DNA from: Schistosoma haematobium
Taxonomy: Eukaryota; Platyhelminthes; Trematoda; Strigeidida; Schistosomatidae
Length of the DNA: 64,000 nt
Direction of reading: 5' to 3'
Assembly (NCBI RefSeq): GCF_000699445.3
Contig: NC_067197.1
Span: 8,376,152 to 8,440,151 of the forward strand
The notes beneath the pieces are model-generated. The model ran no database searches. It saw only the letters and a list, made by a program, of their open reading frames with translations, and had not been told where the DNA came from. Shown here piece by piece: positions 49,391-61,185 of this stretch. How positions within the stretch are numbered: position 1 is the first letter of the stretch; the number at the start of each line of letters is the position of its first letter. Made by a program: the position numbers and the translations under genes.

Positions 49391-49394
49391 TAAG

Positions 49395-49560
49395 CAATAA
49401 ATTAGTGGCTTAGTGGTTAAACGCTTTCCATGATACCTGGAAAGTTGTGGGATCGATCTTTGGTCGGGTTATGGATGCTCACTACTATGTTGTCACGTAC
49501 TAAGACGGATGTTTAAGTTCAATCAGTACATGATATTAACTTTCATCTACACACTCTGTT
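49395..49560 (+). repeat. tRNA-headed SINE remnant, probably family B
   Basis: Box A-like gtggcttagtggttaaacg and a family-like gggttatggatgctcact are visible; the hammerhead is unrecognisable. Confidence 0.5.
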
Positions 49561-50029
49561 TGGATGTTTACTAAAAGTAATTACCAGATATACTCTCTAA
49601 GTAGTTGTTTACTTGAATTTTGTCAAAACTCTAGACGTCAAATTATCAACTTAGCGTAGATTAGAGGAAAGATTACTGATAAGTCTTGTTAGTTTGAACG
49701 CTATATTCGTTTCCTAAGCTCTTCTGTAACCCCCAAACTAGAACTATACAACGCAAAATATGCGAGAAGTACTTTACTCCAAGGCTCATTTTTGTACAGA
49801 AAAACACGGGTATTTATAGATGTTAACATTTGTTAAATCAACACCGTATATTGGCCAATCCGCTAAAAGACATATTATGTTACTGACCAATAGTAGCACG
49901 CCACGTTGACATTCTAGAAAGTTCCATCATGTTCTGATTGCCTTGGACTCTTAGGCTCCTTTAGAGCCTCTGAAGGCTTCGTTGCAGTTTTTGGAAAGCC
50001 GACTCAACTACTACAATGACGATTAAGAA

Positions 50030-50287
50030 GGATTTAGAGTTCTAAAGTGTGTATTGTTTAAATATGAAAACTATACATTAAATATATCATTTGCACATCT
50101 TCGATCATCTGTCTCTTACAAACTTCATTGTTCATCCATTCCAATTGTGATTAAAACTTCTCTCTGTTTACATCCTTTTTCTCTTCAGTTCGATTATTTC
50201 AGTCTTCTGCTGCCAGGTATTCCACTTTCGATTAGTGTTGCATACTACTTATATCTGTCAAAATAAGTAGCATGCACCATAGTATCA
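50030..50287 (+). repeat. Dispersed ~290-bp repeat (solo-LTR-like), copy 4
   Basis: It lacks the first about 40 bp. The end (tactacttatatctgtcaaa, ataagtagcatgcacca) and the cttctgctgccaggtatt middle match the other copies. Confidence 0.65.
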
Positions 50288-50289
50288 TT

Positions 50290-51580
50290 TCTTGTATAAC
50301 ATAACCAATTTAATTAAATCATTTGCCTTTTTTCTCAAATTCATGCATTGGATTATTCACCAATGTTAAAGTTCATTGATTCAATCTGAAATTTGTACGA
50401 CTATATGTTTAATTAAGTCATAGAGCTAATAAGAACTTATTCAACGTTGAATATCTATCTGAGTACTGCAGGAAATTGTGTCATTTTGTTTTTCCTGAAT
50501 CAATGTACTTCCCATTGTATGACATCAAGATATGATCTTATTGTTAACACTAGCACCAATTTGAATGACAGTTGTTTCTATGGGTTTTATGAATTTATTT
50601 GGTTAAGGTGTACATTTAGATTGACTAACCTCGTTATTTATAATATTTAATCCAAAAGTTTGTGTTATATCCCGATAAGAATAATGAATGGTAATTGTTG
50701 GAATCTATTTCTGGACTAATACTATACGTATATTTTTTATTGTATAATTATTAAGTAACTAAACTGTCCATATTCGTGTTCTTCTCCTATTATTATTTTG
50801 ACCTATGAATTATTATTATGTCATTTACCATTCTATCAATCACTATCTCCCACATTCATAGCCACTTTTTGGCTAGATCTTGAACGGATGTTATTTTTCC
50901 ATTTTATGGTACGATGTGGTCTGTTTGGTTTGTATATAAACCCAGTATGTTTGAAATACATGATTCATATCGTAGAGGCTGAGATTGATGTTCTGAACTT
51001 AACAGGTGGGGCCAGACAGGAATTAGGACCGATATGAACTCTAGACTGCTTGTACGGGTTATGTGCGTCATTGGTCCGATCGAAAATTCACTGTTCTATA
51101 ATTGACGGTATCATTAAGTTATAAATTAATAGGGCACAAAACCACAAATTATAATAGTTTGAGATTTCGTTTATATTAAAATTATATTTTTATTATTTCT
51201 TTAGTTGATAAACTGATATATTAATGTTGAAATAGGAGGTTAGGTTTTCATAGTTTTGTAACACTCCTCTGTTTGACTAAAGGTTATTACACATATGAAG
51301 GAATACATATAAATACTGTTGTACAGCTTGTATCGTTGAAGACAAAATTTTCTTCTCTGAAACCTTTTCATTCGTTTATGAGACAAGTGGAAAGCTCTAT
51401 TTCACAAGGAGAAGGAGATTATGTTGTTCAGATCGATAATTCAAGTTTTTAAACTATGCTATCTGGTAAAGAATACCGAACTCTACAAAAGCAACAAGTC
51501 TTACGTCATCGTCCCTCCAAAGAGTTATTTGTGTAGAATTCTGAACTTCACAGTTTACACCACTAGATGACCTTAGTTAG
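50290..51580. other. AT-rich intergenic DNA
   Basis: No gene or assignable repeat seen. Confidence 0.5.
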
Positions 51581-51584
51581 ATAA

Positions 51585-51725
51585 CCATTAAAAACCATGA
51601 AGCATCGAACGACTGTTCCGCCCTAGCAGCGCTCATCCACAACCTTACCAACGATTCAAGATAAGCAACCAGTGCTCTCAACAAGCACTAAACACTTACA
51701 CCACTGAGCCACGATTCAGTGGTTT
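51585..51725 (-). repeat. Hammerhead SINE family B, decayed
   Basis: The - strand has a tRNA-like head (tggtgtaagtgtttagtgc) and, further on, a degenerate ribozyme region (ggatgagcgctgctagggcg). The core is lost. Confidence 0.6.
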
Positions 51726-52164
51726 GAAATTCCAACCCCAGCTATTCGATGAAGTTACGCAATTATCTTTCGATGCCGTTTCAGAGTCGTCCAACATTAG
51801 GACGATGTAGCTATTCAATGTATCCTATTTCCAATAGTTACCTAACTAAGATCAGTTTATATTTCTAAATTTGACTTATGTAACATCAGTTTGTACGTTC
51901 AAAGATTGCAGAATAATTTAATCAACAGTTGAACGAATAAAATCTATTATGATACACAGAAATTTAACTCAACTTTCAATAACCTAAACTCTATAAATAC
52001 ACAGACATAAATTCCAGTATTCACTATGAATGACTGCTCGTTTTGAAGAAATAATCATGTTTTTATTAAGTTATTATACTTTATGCAAAATAGTTAAATA
52101 CTTCCATTTAAACATTACAACTAAAGAATTAAACAAAGATAAATTTTATCGTTGTACATAGCAT

Positions 52165-52225
52165 AACTCTCTTTCCTCCTCCTCCTCCTCCTCTTTCTCT
52201 TCTTCTCCTTCTTCTTATCAACCGT
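52165..52225. repeat. Polypyrimidine (CTC/TTC)n tract
   Basis: A C/T-rich tract directly upstream of the RTE fragment; its reverse complement gives an artefactual Lys/Arg-rich frame. Confidence 0.85.
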
Positions 52226-52254
52226 CTGCAGTTTAATCTTCGACGCTTTCTTCA

Positions 52255-52663
52255 CAGCCTTACCAGTTCTACTGTACGGAGCTGAAACGAGGAGAACTAC
52301 TAAAACCATCATCAAGAAGGTACAAGTATTTATAAATGGTTGTCTACGCAAGATACTCGACATCCATTGGTCGGATACCATCAGCAGCAGCCTCTCAAGG
52401 GAGAGAACAAACCAGGTTCCAGCTGAAGAAGAAATTAGGAAAAGACGATGGCAGGCCCTAACTTGGAACCGTGAGGGGAAGCGGAAAAGAGGAAGGCCAA
52501 AGAACACATTACGTCGGGAAATAGAAGCAGATATGAAAAGGATCAGTAGGAACTGGAAAGGGCTGGAAAGGATTTCCCAGGACAGAGTTGGATAGCGAAT
52601 GCTGGTGAGCGGTCTATGCTCCTTCACGAGGAGTAAAAGACATAAGTAAATAAGTAAGTTACC
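52255..52663 (+). pseudogene. RTE LINE 3' fragment with internal loss
   Basis: It begins at LLYGAE and continues through [19 protein letters not shown] and [17 protein letters not shown]. It then jumps to [10 protein letters not shown], losing the about 16 residues between (the WIGHTLRK segment) without a frame shift. The 3' end and a degenerate AAGT/AAAT tail follow. It belongs to the same subfamily as the full-length element. Confidence 0.9.
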
Positions 52664-52664
52664 A

Positions 52665-53385
52665 GATACAACTTTGGAGACATCACTTTCTAATTAGTTA
52701 CTCTACTGTAACATACCAGTTTTTTTACATTTGAATATAAAGCATAAAAATATCAATTACATAATAACTTACCGATTAACTAGTTAATTTATCTTAATTT
52801 GTATGATCTATTTAAAATAACAGAGGGTTAATAACCAAAAATGGATAAAATGATCACTTAATCAGTTAATGATCACAAATGATTATGTAAATCTAAAAAT
52901 TAATAATAAAAAAAAATTAAAAAAATGAAAAAATATGAATGTTGGTATGATGTTTTTTAAACATTCGACCGTAACAAAACAGAACAAAACAAAACAATTA
53001 CTGAATGAGTTGATATGGCATTAGATAATAAGACTATATAGCAACACGCCTACAATTAATGATTGTCAAGCCCTTTTATTAACCTACTTAACAGACAATG
53101 TTGTTGGTACAGTAATAACTTGTCCTATTTATTATTATTATTATTATCATCACTTTCATGTTTGTATAAACGTGTATACTTGATCACATGTGACAGCCTA
53201 CGTATATATCTTTCTCTAGTTAAAATGTTGATTGCTTAGATATCAGTCTATGATTCATTCTCTTTTTCCTATGTATATATATGTGCTCGAATCGTATTAA
53301 TAGTATTTCCTTTGCCTAGCCGCGCTTTGATTCGATTTGACTATAAATTCGCCTCTGTATATTCGCTTGAATACATACATAATTG
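52665..53385. other. AT-rich intergenic DNA
   Basis: No gene seen; a (TTA)n run lies near 53130-53147. Confidence 0.5.
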
Positions 53386-53389
53386 ATTG

Positions 53390-53740
53390 ATCACTGGGTG
53401 GTGATCAATGTCATGCTTGTCTAGTCCTTATTAGTGCAGATCGAATGCTATCGATCATGTTGCAATGTGGCCACCAGTCTAGGTGACTCGACACTGCGGG
53501 CACTATGTATTGAGATCAATCAATTGTGATTACATCTCAGTCCTACAGAAGGTTCGTCACGGCTCGGATAGCTCAGTGGTAACGTCTCTGACTGTGAAGC
53601 TGGGTGATACGAGATCAAATCCGCCAGGGAGCACCAGTTCCCTCAAGATTACAGGTACACCTTGCTGACGAGTGCCAAGTAGCACGAAACCCGGGTCCAG
53701 GGTTTCCTGTTGACTACCTCCAACCACCATCTAAATTTGA
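53390..53740 (+). repeat. Hammerhead SINE family C, best copy
   Basis: Order: leader with a local palindrome (gatcactgggtggtgatc), tRNA-like head (cggatagctcagtggtaacg; box-B region gagatcaaatccgcc), agcaccagttccctcaagat, the hammerhead at 53659-53703 and the end ttgactacctccaaccacca. The tRNA-like head implies RNA polymerase III transcription. The sequence taagcatg-type flanks were not resolved. Confidence 0.88.
53659..53703 (+). ncRNA. Hammerhead ribozyme, type I, all core positions intact
   Basis: Stem I ACCTTG (53659-53664) pairs with CAGGGT (53698-53703), with one G-U. Core CTGACGA (53665-53671). Stem II GTGC/GCAC (perfect) around loop CAAGTA. GAA at 53686-53688. Stem III is a loop-free ACCC/GGGT. 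The cleavage-site base is C at 53697. Every invariant core base is present, so self-cleavage between 53697 and 53698 is expected, perhaps best as a dimer because stem III is so short. Confidence 0.9.
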
Positions 53741-54149
53741 ATACATACATTTACCTCTTTGCTCGATACGCTTATGACTTTGTTGTCTGTGCTATCCGCT
53801 AATAAATTGTAATAATCGCTTCTGAATTTGAACACTATTGGAATTTAGATAATAACGGTTATCAAGGTGATTGATTGACAAAGCTAGCCCATTACAAATA
53901 ATATGCCATTTATATCTGATTGAATAGTTGTAAGCGTAGAGATTGAAACTGTGAATATGATTTTGAGTTTTGTAGTGACTTCATTTCAATAATTATATGA
54001 GCTTATTCTAGCTTCTAAACACATTAATGGCTGAATTTATTAACTATTCACTCCTTGACCTTCAGAGATTTTACATACTTGTGAATGATTGTATATCTAT
54101 CAGATGATCACTAAACCAATCGTTTATTTAAACATTTCTTCACCTTATC

Positions 54150-55075
54150 CAAAATTAACCAAAGCTTAGTACCTGTCTATCAGAACATTAGAAAAGAAGA
54201 ACTCTTGGAAGTATTTAACCATAATCATTCAGCAATCAAACTTAAGTGTGAAGAGGAACTTGATAATAAACTACATTTACATGACGCTTCGTTAAACAGG
54301 AAAGCAAACGGTTCTGTCAGTAGAAGTGTATGAAGGAGACGTTCATCAGCAAGCCATTACACACATTTATTGATTATAAGAGAAACCTAGTCAAATGTCG
54401 TGCAAATAGAGTTAGGAAGATATGCTCAGTCGATACAATAAACAAGGACTTAAAGCTTATACATAATATGTTGATTGTAATGGGTTATCCACGAGGTTTC
54501 TTGAAAAATACATTTGCATGTAACGAACAAGAAAATAGCAATATCAACGGATATTAAGAAACTCCTTTCCCGGAAGCTGCAATTCAATGGAAATGTAGCT
54601 GGTCGTGTGCGACGAGATAGACTGACTAGAGCAGTTAAGAGATCGTTTAATATAGCTAATTTCTGTCTACCGCACTCGACCCAATCAATGGTGATTCATC
54701 AACTAAAGGATAAGTTACCTGACTATACCACTATGTCTATCTATGAATTTAGCTGTTCCTGTGGAGAATGCTATATTGGGGTCATTATCAGACTACTGAG
54801 CCAAAGAGTTAGTGAACACCTCCCTTCGTTGTTAGGAAAAGGTATTGTCAAGACAATAAACAGTTCGGTCCTATCACTCTTGATCGATAGCGGTAATGTA
54901 GTAAACAGAAATAAGTCATTTAAATTCATTTATCGTATTCCTACTAGTTTTCCTTATGGGGTTTGATCTCGTCTCTTGCATATAGTAGAAGCTACAGGAA
55001 TTCTAACTAACAATCCAAGTCTTTATGTTCATAAGAAATTTTTAACACCTTTATCTCTCCCTTGGCTTTAATAGA
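54150..55075 (+). pseudogene. Penelope-like element: RT C-terminus plus GIY-YIG endonuclease
   Basis: The 3' half of a Penelope-like element in broken frames. In order: an RT-palm/thumb region with KLHLHDASLNRKANGS-like text and a FISKPLHTFIDYKRNLVK stretch; the linker KICSVDTINKDLKLIHNML and VMGYPRGFLKN; then a second open frame (54514-54966) with YEFSCSCGECYIGV, SQRVSEHLPSLL and LLIDSGN, the GIY-YIG domain. A stop follows FPYGV, and an in-phase remainder ends NPSLYVHKKFLTPLSLPWL. The first Tyr of the GIY motif is replaced (YEF). At least one frameshift separates the two halves. Confidence 0.88.
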
Positions 55076-55079
55076 TGAT

Positions 55080-55940
55080 TTTACTTATTATTGTTCTCCA
55101 TACTCTTTCTTCGTTTATTTTTCTTCACCCCTCCCACCTTTTGGGAGGCAGAACCCAACTCACACGTCTTCATCGTGCCTCCTGGATAGTGGGATTCAGT
55201 CTCATAAACTAACATGAGCGGTAACCCGGGTGGTAGAGATCGGGCTAATCACCCACTCGACCGATACCCACGAACTGACTACGAAATCCACAAAGGATCA
55301 CAGCACAATTACTCTTGGATCGAAAAACGACAAAAAATTCACAAAAGTGGTGCATAGAATGTACGTGGTTGCTCACTATGGGGCAAACTCCAAGCAATTT
55401 CAAAAACAGCTATTCTAGCCCCGGTAATTGTGACGTGCTTCGATGTGGCTTAATAGGCTTTACCAACTTGTTTGGCTGAACAATTCTTATTACGTAATCT
55501 TATAATTTTTTTATGAATGTTATTCTAGTGTCTATACTTTTCTAACCATTGACCTAATTCCAATTATGTAACATTGATTTGAGCTTTTATTATTCTTATC
55601 ACAACTAGTACACTTCTCATCACACTACCATATTACACTTTTTAATTATATTTATGTAATGCTATTCCACTGTTATCATTAACTCACATAGTACCTTGAT
55701 CGGTTTAACAATTTCGTATACGCATATAAATATTACTGAATATTAGAGTAAAACCCGATGAGGATCTAATCGGAAACAATAATGTTCGTTTATATCTATG
55801 TTGTTCTAAAAAAACAATATTTGATTAGAGTAACATAATGGCGAGAGAGAAAAACGAAAAGAAGAGGACTACGATGTCTAAATGTTGTCGTTATTTATCC
55901 AATTTCATTACATTATTTAAAACCTATTGAATAATTTAAC
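55080..55940. other. Intergenic DNA with an unclassified repeat
   Basis: About 55130-55440 is less AT-rich and contains gtaacccgggtggtagagat and gtggttgctcactatggggc. It looks like a LINE leader but has no readable domain. The rest is AT-rich with no gene. Confidence 0.4.
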
Positions 55941-55944
55941 CAAA

Positions 55945-56145
55945 AAAGTACTAGATTCACTTGGTATTGTTTTACTTGAATCTCCCTATTGATGTTTAAG
56001 ACTGCAATTGATCAGTCTCTTATTGGCATATGTGCATACTGTACCGATTGCCTCGATATTGTCTTAATCCACAAGTAAAGATGGATCGTGGCTAGCAGTG
56101 GAATCTAGGACGCGCGTTTCGTCTTATAAATAACAATGGAAAGAT
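55945..56145 (-). repeat. Hammerhead family A (Sm-alpha-like), partial
   Basis: The - strand reads agacgaaacgcgcgtcctag, attccactgctagccacga, the 3' half of a consensus-like Sm-alpha hammerhead with an intact loop-free stem III and GUC. The CUGAUGA half is missing at the break with 56150. Confidence 0.75.
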
Positions 56146-56149
56146 ACAA

Positions 56150-56358
56150 ACAAACAATACCAAGTGAATTAAACTTCAACCGATTGCACAAACAAGTGGC
56201 TGTCAGGATTCAGTAGCTAAATGGATAACGCAATGGCGTTTGTGTTTGAGTCCCCGAGTGAACATCAACTCTCTGAGATGCAGGTACATCCAGCTGATGA
56301 GTCACAAATAGGATGAAATGTGAGACCTGGATTCCACTGTTAGCTACTACCCATCTTT
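56150..56358 (+). repeat. Hammerhead family A (Sm-alpha-like)
   Basis: It contains caggattcagtagctaaatg, the cgtttgtgtttgagtcccc head, and a hammerhead with CTGATGA and GAAA intact (56292-56315). The stem III/cleavage part reads tgtgagac, so the triplet is GAC and stem III cannot form; self-cleavage is unlikely. It forms an inverted pair with 55945-56145. Confidence 0.8.
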
Positions 56359-56359
56359 A

Positions 56360-57400
56360 CTTTTTTTTTAAAAATACAGTTTTTTTATTAACCTGATTAA
56401 AACAGAACAAAAGCAAACTAATCATATTTTGTTTTGTAAGTTTATAGCTTCGTTTTATTTTTTTTTTTTTTTCATTTTTAATCATTTTCAAATGATCATT
56501 GAAGAATTTGAAAGTGCCTACAATAAACATTAATTACAATTTAGATTAAAACAAACAAACAAACAAACAAACTCAGTCAAATTCAACTTTAATTAAGTCA
56601 GATTACATTCATTCATTCATTCATTTATTTATTCGTTTGTTTGTTTGTTTGGTTTCTACGTTGTTTTTTTCTCTTCTTTTTTACTTTACCTTAAAACTAC
56701 ATTTACACTGAAACGTACACATAGATACACACAGATTTTATTTATTTGGGATTAAACGGAATTTTTTTCTCTTCTCTTAAAGGATTATTACTTACAATCA
56801 AAAAAATATAAAAAAAATAAAACGGAAAAATGTAGACAAAATATAAGTCTCAAGGATAACAATAGTGATTATTATTATTATTATGGTAATCATTAACGCT
56901 TTATTCAGTGGTCCTAAGAATTTCATTTACATTCAAATGGAATGTTAAGAACAAAAAATATCTCAGCTTATTTAGTTGAGTGGATTTCATAGAGATTAGT
57001 TCCATGTAAAGAGAGATAGAGAGATAGAAAGAGAGATAGAGATAGAGAGAGAGAGGTTTCAATTATGAATATAAATTATTTGAAAATTCAACTGTTTCAA
57101 TAATTAAAAAAGAGCTTGTGACTTAAGGCAACATTGAGACAATCTGTATATATTCTAACAAGAGATTGATCGTTTGCAGTCTTAAACAATAAATAGGAAT
57201 GTACAAGCAAACAAACATCAAGTGAATTTGTTTTATAATAGTTTTCGATTTATCAGCGGTAGTTGTAGTAAATTTGGTAATATGGTATAAATTTGATGAT
57301 TTTCATAAATACTACTGATTATTGAAGTATATTTTAATTGTGCAATGAATTATGTTTCATGCGAATAATGAAAACAGATAAAATTGAATCTTAGCTACTT
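56360..57400. other. AT-rich DNA with simple repeats and a family A fragment
   Basis: (AAAC)n at 56553-56572, a CATT/TTTG tract at 56605-56655, a GA-rich tract at 57011-57053, and a family A piece at about 57115-57240 (cttgtgacttaaggcaacat; gattgatcgtttgcagtctt). No gene. Confidence 0.6.
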
Positions 57401-57404
57401 ATTT

Positions 57405-57865
57405 AACACGATGCGCAATGCTGACTAGTGTTGGGGATTGTTGGAAGAAAGTTAGGGACGACCAAACCAAAATGTGGCATCAGTCCTTGAAGTCATTAAC
57501 TTCTAGTCTGAGCCATGTTGGTAGATACAAACTAATTCGTTAGAGTCCTAGTGACTGTCATAACCAATGGTTGTAGACTCTGGGTGACACGGCTTAGAAC
57601 CGATCACAATGGTGACGGTGTGTACACTCTCTGTCTTCCCTTAAACTATGAGATTAAAATTGCTTTATATCTTTCTTTCTACGAACCAATTCTTTCTTCC
57701 TGTACTATATCCTTATACACAGTCCTTCTTTTATATATTACTACCATTGAAGTGACTACTATGAATCAGGTGTTCATCTTGTTGCGCTAATGAGGTGTGG
57801 CAACTTGGACCGACGCTAATATGTGATTGATCCTAAATTGTAGCTGACTGACTGATATCTGAAGA
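57405..57865 (+). pseudogene. Non-LTR retrotransposon 3' end (same lineage as 31.7 kb)
   Basis: Starts at the CAMLTSVGDCWKKVRDD segment and runs through the 3' UTR (cttcccttaaactatgagat) to a degenerate TGACTGAC tail near 57845-57862. It is 5'-truncated and clearly alignable with 31895-32340. Confidence 0.75.
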
Positions 57866-57929
57866 ACTAATCTTTAAAATTATTGACGACATTTCTACAT
57901 CGAAAGGTCAGATGAACCTATAACATCCT

Positions 57930-58025
57930 CATCTCTATTTGAGTCTGTAAAGCACATTGTTGAAGAGTCCCATAATAGGACGGAAAGCCCATCTTTTCAA
58001 AATTATATCTTAGTGAATTATGACT
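57930..58025 (+). repeat. Hammerhead SINE family B fragment
   Basis: Only agcacattgttgaagagtcc, cataataggacggaaag is recognisable. Confidence 0.45.
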
Positions 58026-58439
58026 GTTAGTGAAATAAAATAAAAACTACTAATATCGAACTGATCAGAATTTAACGTTAACTTCAATACATTTTAAGAA
58101 AATTAAGTGAGCGTCCAGCTACAACCAACTTCAGACATGAATAATTCTCTTTATCATAATATCTTGATAGAAAACGTTTTACGTATTCGGGTTTCTGATT
58201 AAGTTTTGTAAATTAATAAAATGAGTGAGACCTTTTAATACATACAGTTCCTTTGTAGATTCGATAATAGCAGCTGATACACAACACTACTACAATTAAT
58301 CTTCCAGCATAGGAAGATAAGGAATTACAGGAAAAAACGTAGTTTAAACAGAGGAACTTGAAATGGTATAACTGAGTATGTGTAGTAACGAAAACATGAT
58401 GCTGAAACAGAGAATTTAAAGTAGTGTCAACAAATCAGA

Positions 58440-58685
58440 AGTAAGGTTAGACATTAACACCGTCGGATGCCGTCTCAGAGGTCTAGTGGCTAAGCGTTCG
58501 CGCGCGAGACTGATAGGTCCTGGCTTCGAATCTCGCAGGGTGCGGGATCGTGGGTGGGCACTGATGATAAGCCTCACAACAGAACAAAACGGCTGTGCAA
58601 TGCTTCCAGATTTCTATGATGATCTAGCTTCAATTGACTCATGGATTCAACCATTAAATTACTATAATATCCACAAAAACCCTTC
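58440..58685 (+). repeat. Hammerhead SINE family B, decayed ribozyme
   Basis: Good head region: gttagacattaacaccgtcg, gtctagtggctaagcg (box A-like), tggcttcgaatctcgc (box B-like). The ribozyme part is degenerate. The common end atctagcttcaattgactca is present. Confidence 0.85.
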
Positions 58686-58689
58686 TCTG

Positions 58690-59525
58690 ATTAAAATCAG
58701 AAAAGGCTAAAGGTTATGAGAAGACTAAGGTTTAAAATACATTACAGCTCTTCATTAAAGCAAACAAAATTGACACTAGACTACCAATAATATTGTTTTT
58801 AGACGTAATATTATTATTCATAAGTGTTCCGTTAAAGCAGACTGCCGAGTATATTTGTAAACAGCATAAAAAACATATGATATAAACCGGAATTCCAGAT
58901 AACGTCGGAAGAGAGGTCTTAATGAAGTTCACTCTGAATATGAATTTCATGTTAAACTATAAAATCTGTAGTTAAATGGATTCAGTTGAATGGATTCTTC
59001 ATCAAGTCTCCTATTATCTGACATTTTTCTAGTTAAGCCAGAAATGGTTCCACTTAAACAGTTTATTCAAAAGTCGATATATGGATGCCAAATTCAACTT
59101 TGTAAAGATAATATAGAACAATTAGAGGTTCTTAAAGAATCAAAAATAGAACACAGTGCCATTAATTTTACAATATAAAACGGATATGAAAGTCAAGTAA
59201 TTAAGGTGGAAATTAGGTAGAAAGAAGTAATTGAACAAGGAAATATGCATGTTTCCCTGAGCTTTGTACCTCTTTAGTAAAAAAGAAATTAATATATGCA
59301 TCAAATGACTAGGGTAGAGTTCTTGTGTTCCACCTTCAGATAGTTTGTGGAATATTTAAACTGTCCTTAAGTATTAATTATACTAATATATAATTATCAC
59401 TTACATAGTGGTAACCATAATTCAACAATTCCTATTATAACTCTGAAATGAGCTATGGATGTGTAACGGCTTTTATGAAAGAAACGTTTTTCAAAAACAC
59501 CTGTTCACTACGGTTAACTATTAGT
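58690..59525. other. AT-rich intergenic DNA
   Basis: No supported gene. The small frames at 58732-58950 (-) and 58990-59178 (+) have no recognisable domain. Confidence 0.45.
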
Positions 59526-59529
59526 ATAC

Positions 59530-59639
59530 TATTGTCAGAATGAGGGTTTGTGGAAATTGTAGTAATTTAATGGTTGAATTCATGAGTCGATATAAGCTAG
59601 ACCACCTTACAATTTCCACAAACCCTCATTCTGACAATA
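59530..59639. repeat. Perfect 32-bp inverted repeat with 46-bp loop
   Basis: Positions 59530-59561 are the exact reverse complement of 59608-59639. The left arm and loop are the 3' end of SINE family B in reverse; the right arm starts the + strand SINE copy that follows. A fold-back of two SINE units. Confidence 0.95.
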
Positions 59640-60010
59640 ATCATCATGTGCTCACTAGTAACTGGCTTCAAGATGTGTTTCCTGGAGTTCTAGTGAGTAG
59701 ACGTGACCAGTGGAGTCCGATCCGAGTCTGTTGTGAGGCAGTAGCTCACTGAAGGCAATGTTGAACGGTCGCGCAATATCGTGGATTGGTTGAGATTAGA
59801 CATTAACAATGTTGAATTTCGACCGGCTGAGTAGTCTACAGGTTAAGTGTTCGTGTGCAAGACCGAAGGGCCTGGAGTTCACATCCCGCGCGTGAGATCC
59901 TGGATACGCACTGCTGAGGAGTCCCATACTAGAACGAAATGACTGTTCAATGCTTTCAGGTTTTTCATGGTGGTCTAGTTTAAATCGACTCATGAATTCA
60001 ACCATTAATT
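59608..60010 (+). repeat. Hammerhead SINE family B, full length
   Basis: Leader (gtgctcactagtaactggct), tcgtggattggttgagatta, tRNA-like head (gtagtctacaggttaagtg; box-B-like gagttcacatccc), hammerhead at 59908-59953 and common end tggtctagtttaaatcgact. Confidence 0.88.
59908..59953 (+). ncRNA. Hammerhead ribozyme, core present, weakened
   Basis: Stem I GCACTG/CAATGC (one mismatch), core CTGAGGA, stem II GTCC/GAAC (one mismatch), GAA, a poor stem III and U at the cleavage site. The invariant core is intact but stems are weakened; low activity at best. Confidence 0.6.
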
Positions 60011-60429
60011 AGTAAACTAATCATTGATGTATTGGCTTTTACTATTTAGGTACAGTGTTAACTGAACCTTGAAGTGTTCATTCAAGCAAGCATATCTCAG
60101 AGCTTGTAAATGAATTACCGTTACCAATAATTATCTATATTTAAGAGATACAAACCCATATCACTTTTCTCTATCACTCAAATCATTTAAACTATCTACT
60201 ATCCAACCCAATGATTACTTATTTATCTGACTGGAAGAGTTATAGGTGTAAATTATAGGATTAAACCAGAATTAAAGAATAAATATGTATTGATTTTAAG
60301 TAGATGATCATTGTTTAATTGCAGTTTATTTTATAATTTCAATGAAGATAATGCCTTGTATACTCCTCAGTATCACATGGAGTTTTATCAATGAACACTA
60401 GTCAATATCATTTTGTGTTATCCATGTTA

Positions 60430-60588
60430 TCGACCAACCGATAGATCCTGGGTCCGAATCTCGCAAGGCGGGATCATAGATACACACTGCTTAGTAGTCC
60501 GACAATAGGACGAAACAACCATCCAATACTTCAAGGTTTTCCATAATGGTCTAGCTTCAACTGACCCATGATTTCAACTATTAAAATT

Positions 60589-60590
<2 letters not shown>
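60430..60590 (+). repeat. Hammerhead SINE family B, 5'-truncated
   Basis: Starts near box B (gggtccgaatctcgc), with a broken core (CTTAGTA), and ends tggtctagcttcaactgacc, directly before an AT array. Confidence 0.8.

Positions 60591-60593
<3 letters not shown>

Positions 60594-60669
<76 letters not shown>
60594..60669. repeat. (AT)n microsatellite, 76 bp
   Basis: Uninterrupted AT run abutting the 3' end of a SINE copy. Confidence 0.97.
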
Positions 60670-60672
<3 letters not shown>

Positions 60673-61185
60673 TAATTGAAATAATCCAACTTATGAGAAG
60701 TGAAAATAAGAATTTTTAACATTTTGAACTAGATTAAGTCACTGGAAAGTCATAGTAATCTATCAATGAAACAAAGTGCATAGAGTTATCTATGTATTAC
60801 AACTATATGGACACATTGTAACTTGATCTTATCAACATTCCAGTTCGGGACAATAAGATAATCATTATTTCTATTGTTAAAGAAACAATTAGTTTACGTA
60901 ATCATAAGTCACCGAGTTAAAAATTAATGTATCATAGGAAAAAGTAACAGAACTATCTGAAATATGTTGTTAGTTTGCTTTAAAATGACAAGAATTGAGT
61001 AAATAGCCATATCTATATTTAGAAGAATATTGAATATTTTATCCGATGACATATTTCACTTGTCTATTTTGTAGGTCATTTATTCAACAAACATCTATTC
61101 ATAAACATATGAATAGAAGAAAGAATGAAGAAAAAACAGTGCATATCCATATAGCCGAGTATCAATAAAGATGATGGTGTACAAC

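Noticed and set aside
49193..49393. Possible host exon reading NFTEAAEAYNLYHRM
   Set aside because: Acceptor-like site upstream, but no donor, no family match and no partner exon; evidence too weak.
52121..52627. 168-codon - strand frame with a Lys/Arg-rich end
   Set aside because: Antisense of an RTE fragment plus a polypyrimidine tract.
53560..53640. A functional tRNA gene
   Set aside because: Box A- and B-like parts are present but no acceptor stem pairs; it is the head of SINE family C. The same applies to the family B heads.
56292..56335. Active Sm-alpha hammerhead at 56.3 kb
   Set aside because: CTGATGA and GAAA are present, but the cleavage triplet is GAC and stem III cannot form.
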